Below are positions 44,281 to 52,119 of a DNA stretch of 64,000 nucleotides, one piece after another (positions within the stretch are counted from its first letter, which is position 1; each line of letters starts with the position of its first letter). The notes under the pieces were generated by a model that did not search any database, was not told where the DNA came from, and saw only the letters and a program-made list of their open reading frames with translations. A program made the translations under genes and the position numbers. This stretch comes from an uncultured Pelagibacteraceae bacterium (GTDB lineage: Bacteria > Pseudomonadota > Alphaproteobacteria > Pelagibacterales > Pelagibacteraceae), in assembly GCA_902619835.1 (NCBI GenBank), contig CACNFS010000003.1, forward strand, positions 1-64,000, in the 5' to 3' direction.

Positions 44281-44802
44281 ATGATTAACTTGTTCGTAAG
44301 CAGAATATTCAGAGCTATAAAAATTGATATAGAATTATTTGAAGAGGTAGAAAAAGATAAAAAAGCAACTTTTCAAGCTGGTGGAGTTGTTGTTTTGTCT
44401 AGTTTAGCAGCTGGCGTTGGATCGATACATTTAGGAGCAACAAATTTTTTGATTGCTCCAGCTTTGTCATTACTTAGTTGGTATGTTTGGGCTTACATAA
44501 TTTATTTTGTTGGTGTTAAATTATTTGGAGACAATAAAACTAAAAGTGATCACGGTGAGCTTTTAAGAACAATTGGATTTTCAAGCGCACCAGGACTAAT
44601 TAGAGTTTTTGGTGTAACTCCTGAACTTATGACAGTAACATTTGTTGGATCAGCTTTTTGGATGTTAGCATGTATGGTGGTAGCTGTTAAATCTGCTTTA
44701 GATTATGATAGTTTATGGAAAGCTTTTGGTGTTGTGGTTGTTTCCTGGATAGTTCAGGCTTTTTTCTTATTTTTAATACTAGTTTTATTTAAAGGAATTT
44801 AA
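44281..44802 (+). CDS. YIP1-family-like membrane protein
   Basis: 173 residues. A cytoplasmic N-terminal segment (residues 1-35) is followed by five hydrophobic segments in a YIP1/DUF1282 arrangement, with the LLRTIGFSSAPGLIRVFGV pattern seen in that family. Function unknown. Stop overlaps the small CxxC gene on the other strand by 4 bases. Confidence 0.72.
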   Translation: MINLFVSRIFRAIKIDIELFEEVEKDKKATFQAGGVVVLSSLAAGVGSIHLGATNFLIAPALSLLSWYVWAYIIYFVGVKLFGDNKTKSDHGELLRTIGFSSAPGLIRVFGVTPELMTVTFVGSAFWMLACMVVAVKSALDYDSLWKAFGVVVVSWIVQAFFLFLILVLFKGI

Positions 44803-44963
44803 AGCGGAAATATTCTTTTAGAAAGATGGCAACTATTACAAATTTTGTAGTTATAAATTATTAAATTTTGTTTTACAGTTTCATCTTCATTTTTGCACTC
44901 TTCACATATATTATCTATTTTTCTGCCATCATTATCTATGACAATATGATCATCGTTTTTCAT
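44799..44963 (-). CDS. Small protein with two CxxC motifs (54 residues)
   Basis: ATG at 44963, stop 44799-44801. The protein has an acidic start (MKNDDHIVIDNDG), CEEC at residues 20-23 and CNSC at 42-45, spaced like a zinc ribbon or rubredoxin-like knuckle. No family recognised. It fills the only gap between the YIP1-type gene and msrA, is convergent with the former and divergent from the latter. Conservation across relatives would be needed to prove it is translated. Confidence 0.55.
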   Translation of the reverse strand: MKNDDHIVIDNDGRKIDNICEECKNEDETVKQNLIIYNYKICNSCHLSKRIFPL

Positions 44964-44986
44964 AAATATTAATATATCATCAAATA

Positions 44987-45559
44987 ATGAAAAAATATTT
45001 TATTATTATTTCAATTTTTCTAATTAACCATTTTGCAAATGCTCAAGAATATAAAAAAGCTTACTTTGCTGGTGGATGTTTTTGGTGCATGGAGGAGTCA
45101 TTTGATCAAATTAATGGAGTTATTTCTACTATTTCGGGTTATTCTGGTGGAAATTTAAAAAACCCAACTTACCAAGATGTTATTTACAAAGACACTGGCC
45201 ATGTAGAAGCTATAGAATTAACATACGACCCTAAAATAATTAATTTTGAAAAACTTTTAGATATTTATTGGAAAAATATTGACCCTTTTGATTCTGCAGG
45301 ACAATTTTGCGATAAAGGAAAAAGCTACAGATCAGTAATTTTTTTTCAAACACAACCAGAAAAAGAATTTATTGATAAATCCTTTAAAAAATTGGAAAAA
45401 CTATTTAACAATAAAATTGTAACTTTAGTTTGGAAATTTGAGAAATTTTATCCTGCCGAAGATTATCACCAAGATTATTATGAAAAAAACTTTATTAGAT
45501 ACCTTATGTATAAAAAGGGGTGTAAAAGAGAAGAGACCTTGAAAAAAATATGGAATTGA
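44987..45559 (+). CDS. msrA: Peptide-methionine (S)-S-oxide reductase MsrA, exported
   Basis: 190 residues with a Sec signal (1-19, NHFANA-QEY). Catalytic GGCFWCMEE follows directly, and GYSGG and the PAEDYHQDYY segment are standard. Repairs the S isomer of methionine sulfoxide, here in the periplasm. With the Tat-exported MsrB it provides both stereoisomer activities outside the cytoplasm. Its 3' end overlaps the next gene by 10 bases. Confidence 0.94.
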   Translation: MKKYFIIISIFLINHFANAQEYKKAYFAGGCFWCMEESFDQINGVISTISGYSGGNLKNPTYQDVIYKDTGHVEAIELTYDPKIINFEKLLDIYWKNIDPFDSAGQFCDKGKSYRSVIFFQTQPEKEFIDKSFKKLEKLFNNKIVTLVWKFEKFYPAEDYHQDYYEKNFIRYLMYKKGCKREETLKKIWN

Positions 45560-46005
45560 AAAAATTACTTATAACAATTTTTTTTGTTGGTTTGTTAAAT
45601 TCTGCTGAAGCAGAAATGATTAAGCCTGCAGAAAATTTATCTGCTTATGATGTAATAAAAATTCAATTAAATGCTCTCAAGAATAATGATAAGGATGACA
45701 CTGGGATAAAACAAACTTGGTTATTTGCTCATCCAGATAATAAAAAAATGACCGGGCCTTATGATCGATTTAGAATAATGCTTTATGATGTGCACTACAG
45801 AATCCTTTTAAATCATTTCTCTCATAAAATAGATTTAATCACGAAAACTGATAACAAATTTGTTTATGGAGTAAAAGTTTTAAGTGATGAAAAAAAACAA
45901 TTCTTCTATTTATGGCATGTTGAAAGAGGAAATGACAAAGATTGTAAAAGTTGTTGGTTTACCTCTGGTGTCTCAATGCCAACAGATCAAGGTAATTCAA
46001 TTTGA
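45550..46005 (+). CDS. Secreted protein, DUF4864-like
   Basis: 151 residues with a Sec signal (about 1-21, NSAEA-EMIK). The mature part has VIKIQLNALKNNDKDDTGIKQTW, LFAHPDNKKMTGPYDRF and a late Cys pair DCKSCW. The opening resembles DUF4864 proteins, a family without known function. Co-transcribed with msrA (10-base overlap) and the next small membrane gene, so probably a periplasmic stress-related protein. Confidence 0.6.
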   Translation: MELKKLLITIFFVGLLNSAEAEMIKPAENLSAYDVIKIQLNALKNNDKDDTGIKQTWLFAHPDNKKMTGPYDRFRIMLYDVHYRILLNHFSHKIDLITKTDNKFVYGVKVLSDEKKQFFYLWHVERGNDKDCKSCWFTSGVSMPTDQGNSI

Positions 46006-46202
46006 AAAGACCTCCCTTTGCAATTAGATATTTAATAATTGGTGCAATATTAGTTTTGCCACCAATACTAAGCACTCATTATGGAACAATTTATTTGGGA
46101 AAAAATAATGGGGTTCTACTAGGTTTCTCCGTAGGAATTATTTGCGTATCATTTGCTTGTTGGAAACTTTTCATAGATGGTTGGAGAGATGACGAGGACT
46201 AA
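46002..46202 (+). CDS. Small two-helix membrane protein
   Basis: 66 residues starting with TTG at 46002, overlapping the previous TGA; there is no internal Met, so a TTG start is required. Two hydrophobic segments separated by GKNNG and an acidic C-terminus (GWRDDED). No family recognised. Shares one base with the photolyase-domain gene downstream (TAATG), indicating a coupled msrA-to-photolyase operon. Confidence 0.65.
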   Translation: MKRPPFAIRYLIIGAILVLPPILSTHYGTIYLGKNNGVLLGFSVGIICVSFACWKLFIDGWRDDED

Positions 46203-47338
46203 TGAAATTTGAAATCTCAAGAGAAGGAGCTTTGAAACAGCTTGGTGTTTTTATAAACAGTGAACTAGCAAATTATAGTTTCAAAAGAAATTTTGATTTA
46301 GGACCAAATGACAAAACGAATGTATCTTGCTTATCTCCTTATATTACCCATAGATTGATTACTGAGTACGAAGTCGCAAAAATAGTTTTAGCAAAGTTTC
46401 CATATCAAAAAGTGGAAAAATATATTCAAGAAATATTTTGGAGAGTTTATTGGAAAGGTTGGTTGGAGCTTAGACCTCAAGTTTGGTCAGATTTTTCAGA
46501 GGATTTAAAAGCGTTAAAGGAAGATGATAATTATAAAAAAGCTATTAATGGCGAAACTCAAATTGAATGTTTTAATGATTGGGTAAAAGAGCTTAAAGAA
46601 AATAATTATTTACATAATCATACGAGAATGTGGTTCGCTAGCATTTGGATATTTACTTTAAATCTACCTTGGCAAAAAGGAGCAGAATTCTTTATGAAAC
46701 ATTTATTTGATGGTGATGCTGCTTCTAACACATTGAGTTGGAGATGGGTTGCTGGACTTCAAACTAAAGGAAAGCACTACGTTGCTAAATCATGGAACAT
46801 AAGCAAGTTTACTAATAATAAATATAAGAATGTTAAATTAAATGAGAAAGCTTTATCTTTAACAGACAAAAGAGAATATAAATTAAATCCACTTAATTTT
46901 ATTATAGAAGATAATTCAAATGAAAATTTATTACTTTTTGAGAACGAGTTAAATTTAGAAAGTAAAGATTTAAAAAAATATAAAAATATTTACTTAATTT
47001 TATTAAGCAATAAGGCTCGAAAGCTAAAACTAGAACAAAAAGTGCTAGACTATAAATTACAGTTGGCTAATGATCAAAAAAAAAGATTTGAAGATTTACA
47101 GATCATAGATGAGGTAAAATTTCAAACTCTTGCCGATGAAATTAACTATTTTGATGTCATTCACCCATGTATAGGAGAGAATTTTTCTTTTTTAAATACT
47201 ATCAGAAAAAAGCGAAATTTAGAATTAAACTTTGTTTTGAGTGAGGAAGATAAATTTTCTTGGCAATTTTCTAATAAAGGATTTTTTAACTTTAAAAATA
47301 ACATTCCTAAAATTTTAACTAGTTTTAATTTACAATAA
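46202..47338 (+). CDS. FAD-binding-domain photolyase/cryptochrome-like protein without N-terminal antenna domain
   Basis: 378 residues. The frame begins at the helical FAD domain: LSPYITHRLIT, EIFWRVYWKGW, the LHNHTRMWFASIWIF and GDAASNTLSWRWVAG motifs bind FAD in class I photolyases. The usual Rossmann-type antenna domain in front is absent. In its place a C-terminal tail of about 165 residues (from residue 215) contains a hydrophobic-strand pattern (YKNIYLILLS, FDVIHPCIGENF) that might be a displaced alpha/beta domain. Could be a DNA-repair photolyase or a light sensor. Last gene of the msrA operon. Confidence 0.82.
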   Translation: MKFEISREGALKQLGVFINSELANYSFKRNFDLGPNDKTNVSCLSPYITHRLITEYEVAKIVLAKFPYQKVEKYIQEIFWRVYWKGWLELRPQVWSDFSEDLKALKEDDNYKKAINGETQIECFNDWVKELKENNYLHNHTRMWFASIWIFTLNLPWQKGAEFFMKHLFDGDAASNTLSWRWVAGLQTKGKHYVAKSWNISKFTNNKYKNVKLNEKALSLTDKREYKLNPLNFIIEDNSNENLLLFENELNLESKDLKKYKNIYLILLSNKARKLKLEQKVLDYKLQLANDQKKRFEDLQIIDEVKFQTLADEINYFDVIHPCIGENFSFLNTIRKKRNLELNFVLSEEDKFSWQFSNKGFFNFKNNIPKILTSFNLQ

Positions 47339-47339
47339 T

Positions 47340-47465
47340 TTATTTAGAGGAACACTTCTTAGAACAATATTTTACTTTATCCCAATTTAGTCTCCATTTT
47401 TTTCTCCAAGTAAAAGGTTTATTACAAACCGGACAAGTTTTTTTAGGCAAATTAGCTTTTTTCAT
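47340..47465 (-). CDS. DUF2256 zinc-finger-like small protein
   Basis: 41 residues from ATG 47465 (a preceding in-frame ATG at 47468 is the alternative). Cysteine pairs CPVC and CSKKC, with the PFTWRKKW and WDKVKYCS motifs, define DUF2256, a small family typically found beside cryptochrome/photolyase genes. Overlaps the 3' end of the DUF393 gene by about 14 bases, so translation is probably coupled. Confidence 0.88.
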   Translation of the reverse strand: MKKANLPKKTCPVCNKPFTWRKKWRLNWDKVKYCSKKCSSK

Positions 47466-47811
47466 CATTAAGCAGATGTTTATTTTTTATAAATAGAAAA
47501 TAAGCTGCAATCTCATAGAAAATATTTAATAAGAAAAACAGAGGTTTAATTTTAAATATCTTATATAAAAAATTATATTTAGGAACATTTTTCCAAATTA
47601 TTAAAAAAGACTCTGCTCCATCAATTACTCTACCATCTTGTATAACATGCATTCTTCTTAAAAGTTCTTTATAAGATTTGGAAGTAATTTTCCGGGCTTC
47701 CTCATTATTAGTTACATCTATCCATTCTACGCTGTTATCACTATGTTTTTTGTAATGATTGATTTCGGCTCTACAAATATTACACGAATTGTTAAAAAAA
47801 ACTTTAACCAT
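47452..47811 (-). CDS. DUF393 (DCC family) thiol-disulfide-type protein
   Basis: 119 residues with CNIC at the N-terminus ([13 protein letters not shown]) in a thioredoxin-like start, [14 protein letters not shown] in the middle and a C-terminal hydrophobic helix pair. Members are annotated as DCC thiol-disulfide oxidoreductases without a proven substrate. It overlaps the photolyase gene upstream by 8 bases and the DUF2256 gene downstream. Confidence 0.88.
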   Translation of the reverse strand: MVKVFFNNSCNICRAEINHYKKHSDNSVEWIDVTNNEEARKITSKSYKELLRRMHVIQDGRVIDGAESFLIIWKNVPKYNFLYKIFKIKPLFFLLNIFYEIAAYFLFIKNKHLLNDEKS

Positions 47812-49285
47812 TAGTATTTTCTTTTATAAAATTATTGGCAGCTTTGAAAATTCTTGTTTTTCTCTCTTTATTCATTTTTTCAGAAACTCTGACCATCATT
47901 GCAAGACGAGGATTTTTTAAGAAAAATTTCTTATTTCTATCTATAAACTTCCAATATAATCCGTCCATTACATCACACCAAGGACCTTTTTTAAAATGCA
48001 TCATTTTAAGAAAATAACTAGATCCACAAATATAAGGTTTAGTTGCAAATATTCCACCATCACTAAACAATCCCATTCCATAAACATTTGGCGCCATTAC
48101 CCAGTCAGAAGAATCTACGAACATTTCCATAAACCATTTATAAACTTGTTTTGGATTTATCTCACAAAGATTCATTATGTTAGCCAATATCATTAGTCTT
48201 TCAATATGATGTGACCAACCGAAGTTTTTAGCATTATTGATAGCATGGTCTAACGGATCTAATCCAGTACTTCCGTCATACCAGGATTTTTTCATTTTTC
48301 TTTTGTGATTAAAAAAATTAGTGTTATCTAACCGTTGATCATAGTTTTGATAAATCCCTCTCATAAACTCTCTCCAACCTATAATCTGTCTAATATAACC
48401 TTCTAAGGAATTCATTGGTACTTTACTTTCAATCTTCCTCAACTTTTCTATTATCTCTTCAGGAACTATTAAACCTAAGTTTATAAGTGGACTTAGCGCG
48501 CTATGAAAGACAGTATTTGATTTGTCTGTTACTGCATCCTCATAATCTCCAAAAAGCTTTATTCTTTCCTTTAAAAACTCATCTAACCACTTATTTGCGT
48601 CTTTTCTTGTTGTAGGAAACCAAAACTTATCAGTATTTCCAGGATGGTCTTTAAAATTAGAATTTATAAATTTTTTAAGAATAACAGTTTCTTTTGTCTC
48701 TTTGGTCTTAGAAATTACGGGAACTTTAATATTATTTGGAAGTTTTTTTCTATTGTCTTCATCAAAACTCCATTTATTTCCTTTCGGAGTTCCGTTTTTA
48801 TTCATTAATAAGTTCATTTTTGTTCTTACAATCTTATAAAAATTTGCCATGAAAGGTCTTTTATTTTTAGAAAGGTAATCCTTAAATTCCTGTCTCTCCA
48901 TTAAAAACATTGGAGACTTAACTTGGTTAATTTTAAGTGAATTTTTTTTTCCTACATTTAATATTCTTTTTTCAAAAAATTTATCCTCAATTTCAAAAAA
49001 AGTAATTTCTTTTATTTTTTTTTCTTTAATTATCTTTTCTAATTTTTTTTCGTACGACAATTTAAAATCTTTATTGACGTCTTTATATATCAAATTAAAA
49101 TTTTTTGATTTAAGCTCATCTTTAAACGATCTCATTGAAGACAAAAATAATAATATTTTTAATTTGTGATGTTTTTCAAAAGTACATAAACCATAGTCTT
49201 CTGCCATAAAAAAAGTATGGTCTTTATAGTCTGAGAGATATTTTGGGTTAAAAAGTTGATTTCCTAAAATTATAAAAAGCTTCAT
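47804..49285 (-). CDS. Cryptochrome/photolyase of the PhrB-like (DPRP) family
   Basis: 493 residues. N-terminal alpha/beta domain from LFIILGNQLF; C-terminal FAD domain with GYIRQIIGWREFMRG, FGWSHHIERLMILANIMNLCEINP and PNVYGMGLFSDGGIFATKPYICGSSYFLKM. PhrB-type enzymes repair (6-4) photoproducts and usually hold a 4Fe-4S cluster on four Cys. Here the NLC and PWC cysteines remain, but the YCxxC pair is missing because the loop after SSYFLKM is shortened, so the cluster is probably absent. Heads a three-gene minus-strand operon. Confidence 0.87.
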   Translation of the reverse strand: MKLFIILGNQLFNPKYLSDYKDHTFFMAEDYGLCTFEKHHKLKILLFLSSMRSFKDELKSKNFNLIYKDVNKDFKLSYEKKLEKIIKEKKIKEITFFEIEDKFFEKRILNVGKKNSLKINQVKSPMFLMERQEFKDYLSKNKRPFMANFYKIVRTKMNLLMNKNGTPKGNKWSFDEDNRKKLPNNIKVPVISKTKETKETVILKKFINSNFKDHPGNTDKFWFPTTRKDANKWLDEFLKERIKLFGDYEDAVTDKSNTVFHSALSPLINLGLIVPEEIIEKLRKIESKVPMNSLEGYIRQIIGWREFMRGIYQNYDQRLDNTNFFNHKRKMKKSWYDGSTGLDPLDHAINNAKNFGWSHHIERLMILANIMNLCEINPKQVYKWFMEMFVDSSDWVMAPNVYGMGLFSDGGIFATKPYICGSSYFLKMMHFKKGPWCDVMDGLYWKFIDRNKKFFLKNPRLAMMVRVSEKMNKERKTRIFKAANNFIKENTNG

Positions 49286-49369
49286 AAGTAATAAAGTACA
49301 TATTTTATTTAGATATTACACGCGTCATTATTTGCATGTAAATAACCTTTAATAATGTTATTTTTAATT

Positions 49370-50080
49370 ATGAAAAAAGTAATTTTAGGAGCAACTGGAT
49401 CAATTGGTTCCTCTTTAGCAAAAAACCTAGTTGATAGCGGTGATCAAGTGCACTTAGTTGGTAGAGACGAAAATAGTTTGTCGGAGTTAGCAAAAAATTT
49501 AAATTCTACATTTACGGTTTGTGATGTTTTAGAGGAGAACTTTTCTGATAAAATACTAAATGATTTAAAAGACGAGCCAATTAATGGTTTAGCTTTTTGT
49601 GTAGGTTCTATAGATTTAAAACCTCTTAAACTAACAAAAAAAAGTGACTTCATGCAGTCATTTAACTTAAATCTTATTTCAGCAACCGAGATTATTAAAT
49701 CGTTAGCAGATAATTTAAAAAAAAATAAAGGGTCAATAGTTTTGTTTTCGACAGTAGCTGTAAAACAAGGTTTTCCTAATCATGCTATTGTTTCATCTGC
49801 TAAAGGAGCAATAGAGGGTTTGACCTTAGCATTAGCTGCTGAATTTGCTCCTCATGTTAGAGTTAATTGTATTGCACCAAGTTTAACTAATTCTAAAATT
49901 TCTAATTTTCTTCTCAAAAATGAAAAAGTAGCTGAAGGTATAGCTAAAATGCATCCTATGAAAAGAATTGGTGAAGGTGGAGACTCAGCTTCTGTAGCAA
50001 AATTTCTTTTAACTGATGAAAGTTCTTGGATAACAGGTCAAATACTAGGAGTAGACGGGGGTAGATCATCTGTCGCATGA
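49370..50080 (+). CDS. Short-chain dehydrogenase/reductase
   Basis: About 236 residues from ATG 49370 (MKKVILGATGSIGSSLAKNL); an in-frame ATG at 49355 would add five hydrophobic residues before the nucleotide fold and is less likely. Ser in LFSTVAVKQG, then a VSSAKGA site where the family Tyr is replaced by Ser, and the VDGG ending of classical SDRs. The YxxxK Tyr seems absent, so catalysis may be altered. Divergent from the photolyase operon. Confidence 0.82.
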   Translation: MKKVILGATGSIGSSLAKNLVDSGDQVHLVGRDENSLSELAKNLNSTFTVCDVLEENFSDKILNDLKDEPINGLAFCVGSIDLKPLKLTKKSDFMQSFNLNLISATEIIKSLADNLKKNKGSIVLFSTVAVKQGFPNHAIVSSAKGAIEGLTLALAAEFAPHVRVNCIAPSLTNSKISNFLLKNEKVAEGIAKMHPMKRIGEGGDSASVAKFLLTDESSWITGQILGVDGGRSSVA

Positions 50081-50113
50081 CATTTTTAATAAAAATATTT
50101 ATATAAAAAAATT

Positions 50114-50596
50114 ATGAAAAAAATTTATATAGCAATATTCTCCCTACTATTAAGTTCTAGCTCGTTTGCTGCTGGAGGTGATAGCGGAGGTTCTTCAGAG
50201 GCTTCACTCTACGATGACGCTGTTAAGTTAGTTAAACGTGCAGGTAAATTAGAAAAAAAAGAAAAATTAGACAAAGCAAATAAGCTATACTCACAAGCAT
50301 TTAAAAAATTAGAAAAAGCACTTAAAAAAGATAAAAAAAACCCGGATATCCTTAACTATATGGGATTCACCTCAAGGAAAACGGGAAACTTTAAAATTGC
50401 AGAAAAGTTTTATCTTCAAGGTTTAAGCATAAATCCTAATCATAATGGAATTAATGAATATTTAGGCGAGCTTTATGTTCAAACTAATCGTATGGACAAG
50501 GCTAATGAAAGGTTAAAAGTTTTAAAGGGATGCAATTGTAAAGAGTTTGGAGAACTTGAGTTAATAATAAAAACTCGAGGAACTAAAGTTTATTAA
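50114..50596 (+). CDS. Exported tetratricopeptide-repeat protein
   Basis: 160 residues: Sec signal (1-19, SSSFA-AGG), a glycine/serine linker, then at least three TPR-like helix pairs (LDKANKLYSQAFKKLEKAL, PDILNYMGFTSRKTGNFKIA, GINEYLGELYVQTNRMDKA) and a Cys pair in KGCNCKEF. Probably a periplasmic scaffold. Overlaps the convergent DUF2237 gene by 4 bases. Confidence 0.82.
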   Translation: MKKIYIAIFSLLLSSSSFAAGGDSGGSSEASLYDDAVKLVKRAGKLEKKEKLDKANKLYSQAFKKLEKALKKDKKNPDILNYMGFTSRKTGNFKIAEKFYLQGLSINPNHNGINEYLGELYVQTNRMDKANERLKVLKGCNCKEFGELELIIKTRGTKVY

Positions 50597-50970
50597 GATA
50601 AATCTACAGCAAATTTTTTAAGTTTTTCAATTGGAATAAGCTCTAAGGTTTTAATATTTGTTTTTTTTAAAAAAATTGAGCAAGCAGCATCTTCCTCGAT
50701 TGCCCTTGCGTACCAAGTAGCGCAAACACACCAACAATCTCCATCTTTCAAACCCGAAAAACCTAACTCCGGATGCGGAGTTATTAAATCATTACCCACT
50801 TTCTTTGACCAAAGTAAGAATTTATCTGTTACTCTTGCACAAACTGTGTGGACACCTCTATCATTTTTATCTGTATTGCAACACCCGTCTCTAAACCAAC
50901 CAGTTAGCGGATCATTTGAGCAAGGCTCGAGAGGCTCTCCAAATACATTTTTTTGAACTTCATCATTCAT
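50593..50970 (-). CDS. DUF2237 family protein
   Basis: 125 residues, rich in Cys and Trp. The family pattern is clear: NVFGEPLEPCSNDPLTGWFRDGCCNTDKNDRGVHTVCA and KDGDCWCVCATWYARA. Biochemical role unknown; conserved in marine bacteria and cyanobacteria. ATGA overlap with the upstream 2OG-oxygenase-like gene. Confidence 0.9.
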   Translation of the reverse strand: MNDEVQKNVFGEPLEPCSNDPLTGWFRDGCCNTDKNDRGVHTVCARVTDKFLLWSKKVGNDLITPHPELGFSGLKDGDCWCVCATWYARAIEEDAACSIFLKKTNIKTLELIPIEKLKKFAVDLS

Positions 50971-51575
50971 CTTGAAAAAACGTTAGCAATTTTACTATCA
51001 ATTTCCAAATTAAATGAAAAAGATCTTCTTTCTCCACTTGATTTAAATGGATAAGCCGTATGCATTAAATAATGCGGGAAAAGAATTACATCTCCTACTT
51101 TTGGTTGATGGTTATAAATACTATCACTTAAAAACATCTTATTTCCATTAATGAAATCAATGGTACCATCTATTTTTGATTTATTAGAATTTTTTGAAAT
51201 AAATTTTGGAATTTTCAAATAACCCACACCAGAAATGTGTCCATCGTGATAATGAATAGGATTATAATCATTATTAAATTGTCTAACTACCCAAAAATTT
51301 TTTATTGAAATTTTTATTACTTTTTTTCCAATTGTTTGAAAAATATATTTTTTGACTTCATTAGATATTACTTTTTCTAAATTTTTTTTCACAAAAGGCT
51401 TTGGTAATTGAAATTCTTGTTTTACTTGTCCTACTAATTTTTTTGAGTAATCTAGTTTTTTTAATAAGCTTTTTTTATTTACAATCCGATCAACTTCATT
51501 ATTAATTTTTTTTATTAATTTACTTGAAAATTTTAATTTAGCAATTTTTGGACCAAATGGACTTATTACTCTCAT
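50967..51575 (-). CDS. Putative 2OG-Fe(II) oxygenase (TIGR02466-like)
   Basis: 202 residues. A jelly-roll iron site can be proposed: H-x-D in NPIHYHDGHISGVGYLKIP, the distal His in FPHYLMHTAYPF and the 2-oxoglutarate Arg in GERRSFSFNLEID. The FWVVRQFNN opening fits the TIGR02466 group. Substrate unknown. Two bases downstream of hisI and overlapping the DUF2237 gene, so all three form one minus-strand operon. Confidence 0.75.
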   Translation of the reverse strand: MRVISPFGPKIAKLKFSSKLIKKINNEVDRIVNKKSLLKKLDYSKKLVGQVKQEFQLPKPFVKKNLEKVISNEVKKYIFQTIGKKVIKISIKNFWVVRQFNNDYNPIHYHDGHISGVGYLKIPKFISKNSNKSKIDGTIDFINGNKMFLSDSIYNHQPKVGDVILFPHYLMHTAYPFKSSGERRSFSFNLEIDSKIANVFSR

Positions 51576-51577
51576 AA

Positions 51578-52045
51578 TTATAATTTTGTAGGGTTTTGCT
51601 GACCTTTGTAAACTTTTTCAGGATCAAATTTTTTTTCTTTTTCTTTAAATTCTAATTCAATTGCTTCAGTATTTTTAATTTTGCCTAAAGGTATTGACCT
51701 ATAAAAACATGACTTATATCCAACGTGGCAGCTTGCTCCATTTCCTATATCTACTGACATCCATAATGCATCCTGATCATCATCTATCCTCAAATCAATT
51801 ACTTTTTGCACAAAGCCACTTGTCTTTCCTTTGTGCCAAATATCTTTTCTGGATCTACTCCAATAATGAGCCTCTTTTGTTTCAATTGTTTTTTTTAAAG
51901 CTTCCTCATTCATATAACCATGCATTAATAGATCGCCTGAACTTCCATCAGTAGTAGTTACTGGTATGAGTCCTTCTTTATCAAATTTGGGAGATAGAAA
52001 CTTTCCCTCTTCTACCTCAAATACATTTTCTCTCTTTTTGAACAT
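51578..52045 (-). CDS. hisI: Phosphoribosyl-AMP cyclohydrolase
   Basis: 155 residues from ATG 52045 (MFKKREN); the longer frame to 52087 adds an unconserved hydrophobic stretch. Family motifs: LLMHGYMNEEALKKTIET, AHYWSRSRKDIWHKG, the metal-binding DDDQDALWMSVD, and CHVGYKSCFYR. Catalyses the third step of histidine synthesis. Monofunctional (no HisE domain). Divergent from folE. Confidence 0.92.
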   Translation of the reverse strand: MFKKRENVFEVEEGKFLSPKFDKEGLIPVTTTDGSSGDLLMHGYMNEEALKKTIETKEAHYWSRSRKDIWHKGKTSGFVQKVIDLRIDDDQDALWMSVDIGNGASCHVGYKSCFYRSIPLGKIKNTEAIELEFKEKEKKFDPEKVYKGQQNPTKL

Positions 52046-52119
52046 GAGCGTAAAATAATGAAAAAAAGACAAAATAGCAATTTGCATTAATCAAATATGT
52101 CCTATAAAACCTTGTAACA

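Noticed and set aside
52046-52087. N-terminal extension of HisI
   Set aside because: The extra hydrophobic residues are not part of the HisI family; ATG 52045 begins a normal-length enzyme.
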